From JANLUX01 sp031366005 (GTDB taxonomy: Bacteria; Bacteroidota; Bacteroidia; AKYH767-A; OLB10): a stretch of 15,180 bases of DNA. The notes beneath the pieces were generated by a model. The model was not told the origin of the DNA. It saw only the letters and a program-made list of their open reading frames with translations, and made no database searches. The stretch spans positions 1 to 15,180 of the forward strand of contig JANLZB010000023.1 in assembly GCA_031366005.1 (NCBI GenBank), in the 5' to 3' direction. The position numbers were made by a program, and so were the translations under genes. Each line of letters starts with the position of its first letter. Position 1 is the first letter of the stretch. This document shows positions 7,471-14,523 of this stretch, in pieces.

Positions 7471-7662
7471 ATGTTCGAATACTCTAAAGAAATTCTCACC
7501 AAAGTGAGCTTCGATAGGACCCTGTTTAAAAAAGAATTAAGGAAAGCAATTAAGTGGTTAAAGTCAGATGAACGAAAATTATTAATGTTATGGTGTATTG
7601 CCACTTTTGGTAATAAATACAGTGATGTTATAAGCCAGGCTTTCAGGCACGTGGTAAAATAA
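7471..7662 (+). CDS. Small conserved-looking protein of unknown function
   Basis: A 63-residue soluble protein with no signal peptide or membrane segment: MFEYSKEILTKVSFDRTLFKK begins it, followed by a basic amphipathic helix (ELRKAIKWLKSDERKLLMLW) and a GNKYSDV turn. I recall similar short proteins starting MFEY..ILxKVSFDRxLF in other Bacteroidota, so it is probably a conserved family, but I know of no function. A strong promoter element precedes it. Its stop lies inside the 3' end of the convergent queG gene, giving a 20-base tail-to-tail overlap (7643-7662). Alternatives are few: the composition, promoter and family resemblance argue against a chance reading frame. The predicted helical, basic and tryptophan-containing character would fit a small binding or regulatory protein, but that is only a guess. 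Confidence 0.75.
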   Translation: MFEYSKEILTKVSFDRTLFKKELRKAIKWLKSDERKLLMLWCIATFGNKYSDVISQAFRHVVK

Positions 7663-8581
7663 ATTCAAGATTTTTTTTAATTCCATTAAATCCTGCACGC
7701 TTCATCGGTGAATCGCTGAATACTTTTTCAAATACTTCTTCAGTAATTTCTTCCCAGTCTTTTTGATTCATTTCAATCAAGTGATCATTTGCTTTTAACG
7801 CGTGATCATGATGCGGTTTTGAAAAACGATTCCAGGGACAAACATCCTGACATACATCACAACCAAACATCCAGTCATCAAATTTACCTTTATAGTCAGC
7901 AGGTATATTGTCTTTTAATTCAATGGTAAAATAAGAAATGCATTTGCTTCCATCCACTACTTGCGGTGCTACGATGGCTGATGTTGGACACGCATCTATG
8001 CAGCGTGTACAAGTACCGCAATAATCTTTCATTGGCGCATCGTATTCCAGGTCAAGATCAATAATTAATTCAGCAATAAAAAAGAAGGATCCTGTTTTGG
8101 GATGAATCAGGTTGGAGTTTTTTCCTATCCATCCTAATCCACTTCGCTGTGCCCATGCACGGTCGAGCACAGGAGCTGAATCAACAAATGCACGTCCGCT
8201 TACTTCTCCTATCTCATCCAGAATAAATTGTGATAAGCACTTTAGTTTTTCTTTAATGACTGAATGGTAATCTCTGCCGTAAGCATATTTAGAAATCTTT
8301 GGTGCTGATGGATTTTGATTTGATTCAGGATAATAATTAAGCAGCAATGAGACAACCGACTTTGCACCATCTACTAATTTGCGTGGATCTAACCGTTTAT
8401 CAAACCAGCGCTCCATATAACTCATCTTACCATTATAATTCTGTGCAAGCCATTGCTCTAACCGTGGTGCTTCTTCTTCTAAAAAATCCGCTTTGGAAAT
8501 ACCACAATGCATAAAGCCAAGACGCAGTGCTTCTTGTTTGATAAGCTCAGTATATTTTGAGGGATTGCTAAATTGATTCAT
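7643..8581 (-). CDS. queG: Epoxyqueuosine reductase QueG
   Basis: A 312-residue cytoplasmic cobalamin and iron-sulfur enzyme that reduces epoxyqueuosine to queuosine in tRNA, the last step of queuosine formation. The catalytic-region aspartate is D134 in VDSAPVLDRAWA, followed by GLGWIGKN. A ferredoxin-like two [4Fe-4S] module is complete: C188, C191, C194 and C198 (CGTCTRCIDAC), then C214, C241, C244 and C248 (CDVCQDVC). Length is somewhat shorter than QueG proteins with a C-terminal HEAT-repeat extension, as is usual in Bacteroidota. It lies 80 bases downstream of ruvB on the same strand, separated by an inverted-repeat tract, and its 3' end overlaps the convergent 63-residue gene by 20 bases. 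Confidence 0.97.
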   Translation of the reverse strand: MNQFSNPSKYTELIKQEALRLGFMHCGISKADFLEEEAPRLEQWLAQNYNGKMSYMERWFDKRLDPRKLVDGAKSVVSLLLNYYPESNQNPSAPKISKYAYGRDYHSVIKEKLKCLSQFILDEIGEVSGRAFVDSAPVLDRAWAQRSGLGWIGKNSNLIHPKTGSFFFIAELIIDLDLEYDAPMKDYCGTCTRCIDACPTSAIVAPQVVDGSKCISYFTIELKDNIPADYKGKFDDWMFGCDVCQDVCPWNRFSKPHHDHALKANDHLIEMNQKDWEEITEEVFEKVFSDSPMKRAGFNGIKKNLEFILPRA

Positions 8582-8588
8582 TGCTTCA

Positions 8589-8637
8589 TTGCTGAATTGT
8601 TGAATTGCTCAATTGGTAAAATGCAACAATTCAGCAA
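8589..8637. repeat. Intergenic inverted repeat of iterated ATTG/CAAT words (ruvB-queG gap)
   Basis: TTGCTGAATTGTTG at 8589-8602 is perfectly inverted at 8624-8637, a 14-base stem with a 21-base loop. Similar words continue on both sides to about 8655 (GAATTGCTCAATTG; AATTTAACAATTTAACAA). It fills the gap between ruvB and queG. It could act as a terminator or processing site, but lacks a T-tract on either strand. Confidence 0.7.
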
Positions 8638-8661
8638 TTTAACAATTTAACAATCTTTTAT

Positions 8662-9690
8662 TTAATCAAACAACTCCCCGGTATTTCGCTTTACTATTTT
8701 ACCAAGATGCTTGTATGCTTTCTCAGTTACTTCACGTCCGCGGGGTGTACGATGTAAAAAACCTTCCATAATTAAAAATGGTTCATAAACTTCTTCAATT
8801 GTTCCTGCTTCCTCACTCACTGCAGTGGCAATGGTATTTAATCCAACAGGACCACCCTTAAATTTATCAATTATCACAGACAAAATTCTATTGTCCATTT
8901 CATCTAAACCATGCACATCAACATTGAGCGCCTCTAATGCAAACTGTGCAATAGGTATATCTACTTTTCCATTTCCTTTTATCTGTGCAAAATCTCTTAC
9001 TCTGCGCAGCAATGCATTTGCTATACGTGGAGTTCCTCGGCTTCTGCGCGCAATTTCAAAAGCGGCTTCATCAGTAATTTCTATTTTTAAAATATCAGCA
9101 GATCGAAAAACTATTAACTGCAAAAGCTTTGCATCATAATACTCCAAACGTGATGTGATTCCAAACCGTGCACGTAATGGTGAAGTAAGTAAACCTGATC
9201 GGGTAGTTGCACCAATTAAGGTAAACGGATTTAATTTTATCTGAACACTTCTTGCGTTGGGTCCGCTCTCGATCATAATGTCAATCTTATAATCTTCCAT
9301 CGCAGAATAGAGATATTCCTCTACAACCGGACTCAGTCGATGTATTTCATCAATAAACAAAACATCGTGTGGTTCTAAGTTTGTAAGTAATCCCGCCAGA
9401 TCACCAGGCTTGTCTAAAACCGGTCCTGATGTGACTTTCATTTTACTGTTCAGTTCATTAGCAATAATATTTGCCAGCGTAGTTTTACCTAATCCGGGTG
9501 GTCCGTGTAAAAGCACATGATCCAAAGCTTCACCGCGTTGCTTTGCAGCCTGCACAAAAACCCGCAGGTTTTCCACCACTTTTTTCTGACCTGTGAAATC
9601 TTCAAAATCAAGCGGACGTAAAACTTTTTCTATCTCCTTTTCAACCGAAGAAAGATTTTCGTCATCAGGATTAATGTTTGCATTACGCAT
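8662..9690 (-). CDS. ruvB: Holliday junction branch migration ATPase RuvB
   Basis: A 342-residue AAA+ motor that drives branch migration of Holliday junctions as a hexamer with RuvA, before RuvC cleavage. Visible motifs: RPLDFEDFTGQ at the N-terminus, Walker A GPPGLGKT (63-70), Walker B FIDEIH (112-117), sensor 1 GATTRSG (160-166), and LRARFG (172-177), which holds the arginine finger. The C-terminal winged-helix domain is seen in EPFLIMEGFLHRTPRGREVTE. Length is normal. It is downstream of a WD40 gene and upstream of queG on the same strand. The ATG at 9690 sits four bases after a perfect TAnnTTTG element, so it may be transcribed separately as a leaderless mRNA. ruvA and ruvC are not in the window. 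Confidence 0.98.
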   Translation of the reverse strand: MRNANINPDDENLSSVEKEIEKVLRPLDFEDFTGQKKVVENLRVFVQAAKQRGEALDHVLLHGPPGLGKTTLANIIANELNSKMKVTSGPVLDKPGDLAGLLTNLEPHDVLFIDEIHRLSPVVEEYLYSAMEDYKIDIMIESGPNARSVQIKLNPFTLIGATTRSGLLTSPLRARFGITSRLEYYDAKLLQLIVFRSADILKIEITDEAAFEIARRSRGTPRIANALLRRVRDFAQIKGNGKVDIPIAQFALEALNVDVHGLDEMDNRILSVIIDKFKGGPVGLNTIATAVSEEAGTIEEVYEPFLIMEGFLHRTPRGREVTEKAYKHLGKIVKRNTGELFD

Positions 9691-9694
9691 GAAA

Positions 9695-9702
9695 CAAAAT
9701 TA
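9695..9702 (-). promoter_or_regulatory. -7 element TAATTTTG four bases before ruvB
   Basis: On the minus strand TAATTTTG (an exact TAnnTTTG) is followed by TTTC and the ruvB ATG. A TTCG at 9722-9725 stands 19 bases upstream, a 3/4 match to the -33 TTTG. The start of transcription is predicted at the ATG itself. Confidence 0.5.
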
Positions 9703-9718
9703 AGCGTTTAAATTTTAT

Positions 9719-9798
9719 CTACGAATTACGAATCAATACGAATCTACGAATCTGTGCGACAGCCATTCGTATATTCGTACTTCAATTCGTATTCGTAG
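9719..9798. repeat. Dyad of four ACGAAT words facing four ATTCGT words, with central core
   Basis: The left arm (9719-9751) holds four ACGAAT words and the right arm (9765-9798) four ATTCGT words in the opposite sense, so the arms can fold into a stem of more than 30 bases with a few bulges. The centre, 9752-9762, is itself a small hairpin, CTGT-GCG-ACAG. The tract occupies the gap between the WD40 gene and ruvB and runs 17 bases into the WD40 coding end. The centre TGTGCGACAGCCA matches the centre of the dyad at 14524-14609. Confidence 0.8.
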
Positions 9799-10720
9799 AT
9801 GGAAAGTTTAATTCCCAAATTATTATTGAGCGATCATCACCGGTAGAAATTAATAAATTATCTATCCACAATAATTTATTTACTGAATGTGTGTGACCGT
9901 CATTATGCGGTTTATCGAGTTTTGCAATCACATCAAATGTTTTTGCATCCCATAACTTAATTGTTTTGTCGCGGCTTGCGGTTGCAAATATTTTTTGTGA
10001 TGAATGAAAAGCAATATCATATATCGCATAATTATGTGCAGGAATTGATTGTAGGAGAGAGTAATCGTTTCCGGAAAAAATATTAAGATGTGCATCACGC
10101 GATCCGCTCAACAGGAATTTACCATCATCAGCGTAAACAACAGTATTCACTGAAAAATCTCTTGTATGAGCCTGGAAACGATAGATGATTTCAATATCAG
10201 GAATAGATAAAATAACAACGCTGCCATCAGCGCATGTAACAGCCGCTTCAGCTTTAACAGGATGAAAAGCAAGACATCGTAATTTGCCTTCGCTCACTTT
10301 CAGAGTTTTGATCAAAAGATAATCACCGGAAGAAAGAACCGATAGCGTTCCATCACCTGCTAAAGTGAAAATTAATTCATGTTGCTTATGATACGCAATA
10401 TTGAATACAGGTGAAGTATGATATTGAAGCAATCGCTCTTCTGCATTTGTATTTAAATTAATAACATGCACTCCGCCACTGCTTTGCCCGATGAGTAAAT
10501 GATCAAGTTCAGAGATGTAACGCAGTGAATAAATGATTCCTGTTGATTTTGCAATCATCACACCATCACCTGCTTCTTCTGTGTTCCATTGGGCAACAAT
10601 CTGATCGCCACTGCCAGTCCAGAAAATATTTGTCCCCGTTTTTTTTTCTAAAGCATACACTCCGCTTTTATGACCGGTTAAACGTCTTATTAAATTTATA
10701 TTGACAGAATCTTTTATCAT
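9782..10720 (-). CDS. WD40 repeat beta-propeller protein
   Basis: A 312-residue protein without signal peptide or membrane segment, so probably cytoplasmic. It is made of about seven WD40 blades: the first at LTGHKSGVYALE...VAQWN, others at VFNIAYHKQHELIFTLAGDGTLSV, LRCLAFHP...DGSVVIL, VNTVVYADDGKFLLSGSRDAHLNIF, IYDIAFHSSQKIFATASRDKTIKLWD and VNKLLWIDNLLISTGDDRSIIIWE. Conserved GH, SRD and LWD/IWE elements are clear in blades 5-7. Such proteins serve as scaffolds; the partner is unknown. It is the first gene of a minus-strand run with ruvB and queG. The last residues, STNTN, are encoded by the iterated ACGAAT repeat that follows, so the native C-terminus was probably altered or extended by that repeat. 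A weak promoter-like TTTCTTTG lies at 10731-10738. Confidence 0.88.
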   Translation of the reverse strand: MIKDSVNINLIRRLTGHKSGVYALEKKTGTNIFWTGSGDQIVAQWNTEEAGDGVMIAKSTGIIYSLRYISELDHLLIGQSSGGVHVINLNTNAEERLLQYHTSPVFNIAYHKQHELIFTLAGDGTLSVLSSGDYLLIKTLKVSEGKLRCLAFHPVKAEAAVTCADGSVVILSIPDIEIIYRFQAHTRDFSVNTVVYADDGKFLLSGSRDAHLNIFSGNDYSLLQSIPAHNYAIYDIAFHSSQKIFATASRDKTIKLWDAKTFDVIAKLDKPHNDGHTHSVNKLLWIDNLLISTGDDRSIIIWELNFPSTNTN

Positions 10721-10795
10721 TAATCAACCACAAAGAAACTCATAATCACAGTATGTAAATTAATGTCAGACTTGTATAGTTATGAAAAAATATGG

Positions 10796-10828
10796 TTTGT
10801 AATTGTGTATTATTCCATTGTAATATTA
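10796..10828 (+). promoter_or_regulatory. Possible promoter for the 600-residue cargo gene
   Basis: TTTG at 10796-10799, a 21-base spacer, then TAATATTA at 10821-10828, a two-mismatch version of TAnnTTTG. It lies in the 127-base divergent gap, about 20 bases before the start codon. The match is weak. Confidence 0.3.
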
Positions 10829-10847
10829 CGCCTTCAACAATAACAAC

Positions 10848-12650
10848 ATGATATCCATGAAAAATAAATTACAACTTATCTTATTATTCAATTTTGCTTT
10901 TTCGGTTGCATCCAATGCAAAAGAAATCCATGAAACAACTAAAATCCGAAGTAATACTTCCACTCAATTTGTGGGTTGTCCTAACTCAACTGCTCAAGTA
11001 GATTTGGCAGTGAATAATGTCAGAGCGCATATTCTTAATGGTGGTGATCTGTGGTGGGATCCTGTTTCGCAAGTCAATACTTATGAAGTACCAATTGGCT
11101 CTGGAATAAACAGTCTTTTTGCCGGAGCAATATGGATCGGAGGATTTGATGCGTCAGGTTCACTCAAAGTAGCAGCACAAACATATCGCCAGCAAGGTGC
11201 AAATGATTTTTGGCCCGGACCAATCAGCAAAGACCCTGTTACTGATTCGCTTTCAATAACTAATTCTCGTTGTTTACAGTTTGATCGTTTTTACGGAGTT
11301 TCAAAACAAGACATTCAGAATTTTGTTAACGGTGGTTCCCCTACCCAAGAGATTATTGATTATCCTGGCAATGGGAATGTTGCAAATGGGGAATTACCCT
11401 TACTCGCTCCTTTTATAGATATAAATAATGACGGTGTTTATGATTACACTCAAGGGGATTATCCTGCCTATAACTTTTCGGGTAATTATCCATTCGATTC
11501 AACAACTAACTCTTATATATGCAACGATTATTTATTTGGCGACCAGGGTTATTGGTGGGTTTTTAATGATATAGGAAACACTAAAACGGAAACCAACAGT
11601 TATCCGATAGGGTTGGAAATACGCGCACAAGCTCTTGCATTTAATGCTCCTAATTCAAGCGTAAATAATACAACCTTTTATAAATATCAAATCATTAACC
11701 GTTCTTCAGATGGTTTAAATCAATGTTACATTGGTCAATGGGTTGATCCCGATTTAGGTGATGCCACGGATGATTATGTTGGCTCTGATGTAGGACGAGG
11801 TTTGGGGTTTTGTTACAATAGCGATGCAGATGATGACGCAAGTGCTGGAGGTTATGGTTTAAATCCACCTGCAATAGGAACGGATTTTTTGCAGGGTCCA
11901 TTAGCGGATTTTTCTGATGGCATTGATAATGATTTAGACAGTCTGTATGATGAACCTGGAGAACAATGTGCGATGACAAAGTTTGTTTATTATAACAACA
12001 CCAATAATACTCCAGATGGGAATCCATCAGTAGCAGATGATTATTACCAGTATTTAGCGGGTAAATGGCTGGATGGAATATTAATTACTCATGGTAATGG
12101 AGGCCGTACAGCGGGTGATCCTCCATGTAATTATATGTTTCCTGGAACCACCGATCCGCTTTTTACAGATGATTGGACGATGGCCTCTGCAGGCTTTTCA
12201 GGAGGCGATATGCGTTACTTACAATCTGCAGGTACATTTTCTTTACCTCCTGGCGCAGTAAATTATGTAACTGTAGCTGTTGTTTGGGCACGTGATAGTG
12301 CAGGTCCGTTATCCTCGGTTTCAGCATTGCTTGCGGCAGATGATAATGCGCAATCGCTGTTTAATAATTGTTTTACTCCTGTTGGCATTAAGGAAAATTT
12401 CTCAGTCACCAATGTTACTTGTTCGCCAAATCCTTTTAGTGAACAAACCACTATCAGCTTCAATAATCCTGATCATCATAATATTACACTGCATGTTTAT
12501 GATCTCAAAGGAAGATTGGTAAGAAACTTAAATGCAACCACAGGCAATTCATTCAAGTTTGAGAAAAACGAATTACACAGCGGAATTTATTTATATAATT
12601 TGCAGTCAGAGAACAAATCTATTTATTCAGGAAAAATAGTCGTTCAATAA
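10848..12650 (+). CDS. Large secreted T9SS cargo with calcium-loop-like motifs
   Basis: A 600-residue exported protein. The signal peptide covers about residues 1-24; a second in-frame ATG at 10857 (MKNKLQ) is an equally good start. The body opens with VRAHILNGGDLWWD and GAIWIGGFDASGSLKVAAQTY, a pattern I recall from large surface proteins of Bacteroidota. Two acidic stretches resemble calcium-binding loops: DINNDGVYD (191-199) and DGIDNDLDSLYDE (357-369), the second like thrombospondin type 3 loops. Residues about 525-600 are a T9SS type A sorting domain (CSPNPFSEQTTISF, LHVYDLKGRLVRNL, LHSGIYLYNL). No enzyme motif is visible. It is followed by a good terminator. Likely a surface-attached or released structural or adhesive protein (inference). 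Confidence 0.85.
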   Translation: MISMKNKLQLILLFNFAFSVASNAKEIHETTKIRSNTSTQFVGCPNSTAQVDLAVNNVRAHILNGGDLWWDPVSQVNTYEVPIGSGINSLFAGAIWIGGFDASGSLKVAAQTYRQQGANDFWPGPISKDPVTDSLSITNSRCLQFDRFYGVSKQDIQNFVNGGSPTQEIIDYPGNGNVANGELPLLAPFIDINNDGVYDYTQGDYPAYNFSGNYPFDSTTNSYICNDYLFGDQGYWWVFNDIGNTKTETNSYPIGLEIRAQALAFNAPNSSVNNTTFYKYQIINRSSDGLNQCYIGQWVDPDLGDATDDYVGSDVGRGLGFCYNSDADDDASAGGYGLNPPAIGTDFLQGPLADFSDGIDNDLDSLYDEPGEQCAMTKFVYYNNTNNTPDGNPSVADDYYQYLAGKWLDGILITHGNGGRTAGDPPCNYMFPGTTDPLFTDDWTMASAGFSGGDMRYLQSAGTFSLPPGAVNYVTVAVVWARDSAGPLSSVSALLAADDNAQSLFNNCFTPVGIKENFSVTNVTCSPNPFSEQTTISFNNPDHHNITLHVYDLKGRLVRNLNATTGNSFKFEKNELHSGIYLYNLQSENKSIYSGKIVVQ

Positions 12651-12667
12651 AATGCTTAATAAATAAT

Positions 12668-12697
12668 GCGGCACTTATCAATCATCAGATGAGTGCC
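12668..12697 (+). terminator. Rho-independent terminator after the 600-residue cargo gene
   Basis: CGGCACTTATC at 12668-12678 pairs with GATGAGTGCCG at 12687-12697 over 11 positions (one T-G wobble), with an eight-base loop and a TTTTT tail. It starts 18 bases after the stop codon. Confidence 0.85.
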
Positions 12698-12724
12698 GTT
12701 TTTCTTTAATATGCATTAAGCATT

Positions 12725-12732
12725 TACTTTTG
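12725..12732 (+). promoter_or_regulatory. -7 element TACTTTTG four bases before a GTG start
   Basis: TACTTTTG matches TAnnTTTG exactly. TTTC at 12700-12703 stands 21 bases upstream as a 3/4 match to the -33 box. The next four bases (ATGC) lead to GTG at 12737. An ATG at 12733 is out of frame and hits a stop after four codons, so the promoter spacing supports the GTG as the start of a leaderless mRNA. Confidence 0.5.
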
Positions 12733-12736
12733 ATGC

Positions 12737-13474
12737 GTGCTGGCTGAGCAAAAGCAAATTCTGAAAAGTTTTTTACCTCCTCTTTTTTTCATTGCATTGA
12801 TGTGGTTAGTAAAAGGAATTGAAATCTATTATCGTTTGGATCTTTCTTTTCTTGGCGTTTATCCACGACATATTGAAAGTCTGAAAGGTATCATCACCAT
12901 GCCTTTTATTCATGCGGATATTAAACATTTGTTTTCCAATTCTGTTCCCTTGCTTATACTTGGAGCGGTACTTATTTATTTTTATAAAGAATTAGCGCTA
13001 CGCGTTTTTTTACTCATTTATTTTCTGCATGGCACATGGCTTTGGTTAGGTGGAAGAGAAAATTATCACATCGGTGCAAGTGGAATAGTGTATGGCTTAT
13101 CAAGCTTTTTATTTTTCAGCGGAATATTCAGAAGAGATACACGGTTGATAGCAATTTCTTTGTTGGTTGTATTTCTTTATGGAGGATTAATCTGGGGAAT
13201 GTTTCCTGATTTTATGGGTCCTTCAATATCCTGGGAAGCGCATTTATACGGTGCTGTAGCAGGATTGCTCTGTGCATTTGTCTATCGGAAAGAGGGGCCT
13301 CAGCGAAAACAATACGATTGGGAAACAGAAGAAGATAATGACGAAGAGATAATTCTTATTGAAGGAGAACCTCCAGCAGAATCTGAACCTCCATCACAAT
13401 CAGTGAACATTAATTACGATTATAAACCCACTAACGATCCTGAAGACATCGAACAAACAAAACCAAACACATAA
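12737..13474 (+). CDS. Rhomboid-family intramembrane serine protease
   Basis: A 245-residue inner-membrane protein with about six hydrophobic segments in residues 12-185. Rhomboid hallmarks are present: H59, H64 and N68 in the second segment region (FIHADIKHLFSN), the catalytic serine S115 in GASG (113-116), and the partner histidine H169 in AHLYGAVAG. These proteases cut transmembrane segments within the membrane; the substrate is unknown. The C-terminal 55 or so residues are acidic, proline-rich and probably disordered (EEDNDEEIILIEGEPP), an extra tail beyond the rhomboid core. The start is GTG, the only in-frame candidate before the first membrane segment. Its TAA overlaps the ATG of the epimerase gene by one base. 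Confidence 0.92.
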   Translation: MLAEQKQILKSFLPPLFFIALMWLVKGIEIYYRLDLSFLGVYPRHIESLKGIITMPFIHADIKHLFSNSVPLLILGAVLIYFYKELALRVFLLIYFLHGTWLWLGGRENYHIGASGIVYGLSSFLFFSGIFRRDTRLIAISLLVVFLYGGLIWGMFPDFMGPSISWEAHLYGAVAGLLCAFVYRKEGPQRKQYDWETEEDNDEEIILIEGEPPAESEPPSQSVNINYDYKPTNDPEDIEQTKPNT

Positions 13475-13872
13475 TGTTGAAGATTGAACATATTGGAATA
13501 GCTGTAAAAAATATTGAGCAATCGAATCAGTTATTCAGCAAACTACTGAAAGCATTACCTTATAAAACTGAAACCGTTGAATCGGAAAATGTAATTACTT
13601 CCTTTTTTAAAGTGGGCGAAAACAAAATTGAATTACTTGAAGCAACTAACGAAACGAGCGCCATTGCAAAATTTATTGAAAAACGTGGTGAAGGAATTCA
13701 TCACATTGCTTTTGATGTAAAAGATATTTACGCTGAAATGAAACGATTACAATCTGAAGGATTTACATTGTTAAACACAGAGCCAAAACATGGAGCTGAC
13801 AACAAATTGGTTTGTTTCTTACATCCCAAAGGAACCAATGGTGTATTGATTGAACTCTGTCAGGAAAGATAG
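13474..13872 (+). CDS. mce: Methylmalonyl-CoA epimerase (VOC family)
   Basis: A 132-residue glyoxalase/VOC-fold enzyme that interconverts (2R)- and (2S)-methylmalonyl-CoA, linking propionyl-CoA carboxylase and methylmalonyl-CoA mutase. The two beta-alpha-beta-beta-beta units are seen in KIEHIGIAVKNI...NKIELLEA and EGIHHIAFDVKDI...GVLIELCQE. Likely metal ligands are H6, H76 or H77, and E127; the position that is glutamine in some family members appears as E53. Length and the GEGIHHIAF motif fit this subgroup rather than glyoxalase I. It is coupled to the rhomboid gene by a TAATG overlap and converges on the HAD gene with a 13-base tail-to-tail overlap. Mutase and carboxylase genes are not in the window. 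Confidence 0.92.
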   Translation: MLKIEHIGIAVKNIEQSNQLFSKLLKALPYKTETVESENVITSFFKVGENKIELLEATNETSAIAKFIEKRGEGIHHIAFDVKDIYAEMKRLQSEGFTLLNTEPKHGADNKLVCFLHPKGTNGVLIELCQER

Positions 13873-14483
13873 TTTAACGAAGTAACTATCTCTTCATTGG
13901 TTTTCAATTGATAAACATTTAGTCCCAGTTTTTCAGCTCCTTTAATATGCTGTTCGCTATCATCAACAAAGAGCGTTTCATGTGGGAATAAATTATTTTC
14001 TTTCAAAACAAATTCAAAAATCTCTGCATCAGGTTTGCGCATTTTCATCCTGCATGAGTAGTAAATTTTTTCAAAAATTTTTTCAAAAATATTTTCTCCG
14101 TAAGTATCAATTAAAATTTGAGTGAAAGCTTTGATGTGGATTTCATTGGTATTACTCAATAAAAAAATACGGTGATTTTTTGAAAGTTCCTGAAGCCATT
14201 TAATTCGGGAAGGAGGAATATCCAGCAACATAGCATCCCATGCATTGTCAATTTCCTGATCAGTAACAGGTTCAGGAATGTGTGTGCGTAATACATCACG
14301 AAAAGCAGCAGGAGAGATAATTCCTTTTTCAAAATCATCAAAAAGACGTTCTTGTTTTTGTTTTGAATACACCTCATCAAAGTTTTTTATTCCTGTATTT
14401 TTAAATGCCAATGCTGTTGCATCATAGTTCAGATTGATAATTACTCCTCCTAAATCAAAAATTATTGCCTTTGGTTTAAACAT
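13860..14483 (-). CDS. HAD-family hydrolase (YihX-like, subfamily IA)
   Basis: A 207-residue cytoplasmic phosphatase of the haloacid dehalogenase superfamily. Motif I is FDLGGVI with nucleophile D10; the +2 position is glycine, as in the DLGGV variant of YihX-like proteins. Motif II is LLSNTN, motif III the lysine in MRKPDAEIF, and motif IV VDDS. A helical cap lies between about residues 17 and 85. YihX-like enzymes act on sugar phosphates such as glucose-1-phosphate, but the substrate here cannot be told. A 12-base tandem duplication inside the gene (14065-14088) gives the repeated IFEKIFEKI in this protein. The gene converges on the epimerase gene. A perfect TATATTTG element stands 18 bases before the ATG. 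Confidence 0.9.
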   Translation of the reverse strand: MFKPKAIIFDLGGVIINLNYDATALAFKNTGIKNFDEVYSKQKQERLFDDFEKGIISPAAFRDVLRTHIPEPVTDQEIDNAWDAMLLDIPPSRIKWLQELSKNHRIFLLSNTNEIHIKAFTQILIDTYGENIFEKIFEKIYYSCRMKMRKPDAEIFEFVLKENNLFPHETLFVDDSEQHIKGAEKLGLNVYQLKTNEEIVTSLNYLS

Positions 14484-14501
14484 TTACTCTGTAATTGTAG
14501 G

Positions 14502-14509
14502 CAAATATA
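14502..14509 (-). promoter_or_regulatory. -7 element for the HAD gene
   Basis: On the minus strand TATATTTG matches TAnnTTTG exactly, 18 bases before the ATG at 14483, giving a leader of about 14 bases. No TTTG is seen at the usual upstream distance, where the intergenic dyad begins. Confidence 0.4.
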
Positions 14510-14523
14510 TATTTTCGCGTTCC

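Noticed and set aside
8825..9139. 104-codon plus-strand frame opposite ruvB
   Set aside because: It lies wholly antisense to a clear ruvB, begins mid-gene and resembles no protein family.
11695..12027. 110-codon His/Gln/Asn-rich minus-strand frame inside the 600-residue cargo gene
   Set aside because: The odd composition is the complement of Asp/Asn/Gly codons in the sense gene; no start context or promoter is seen.
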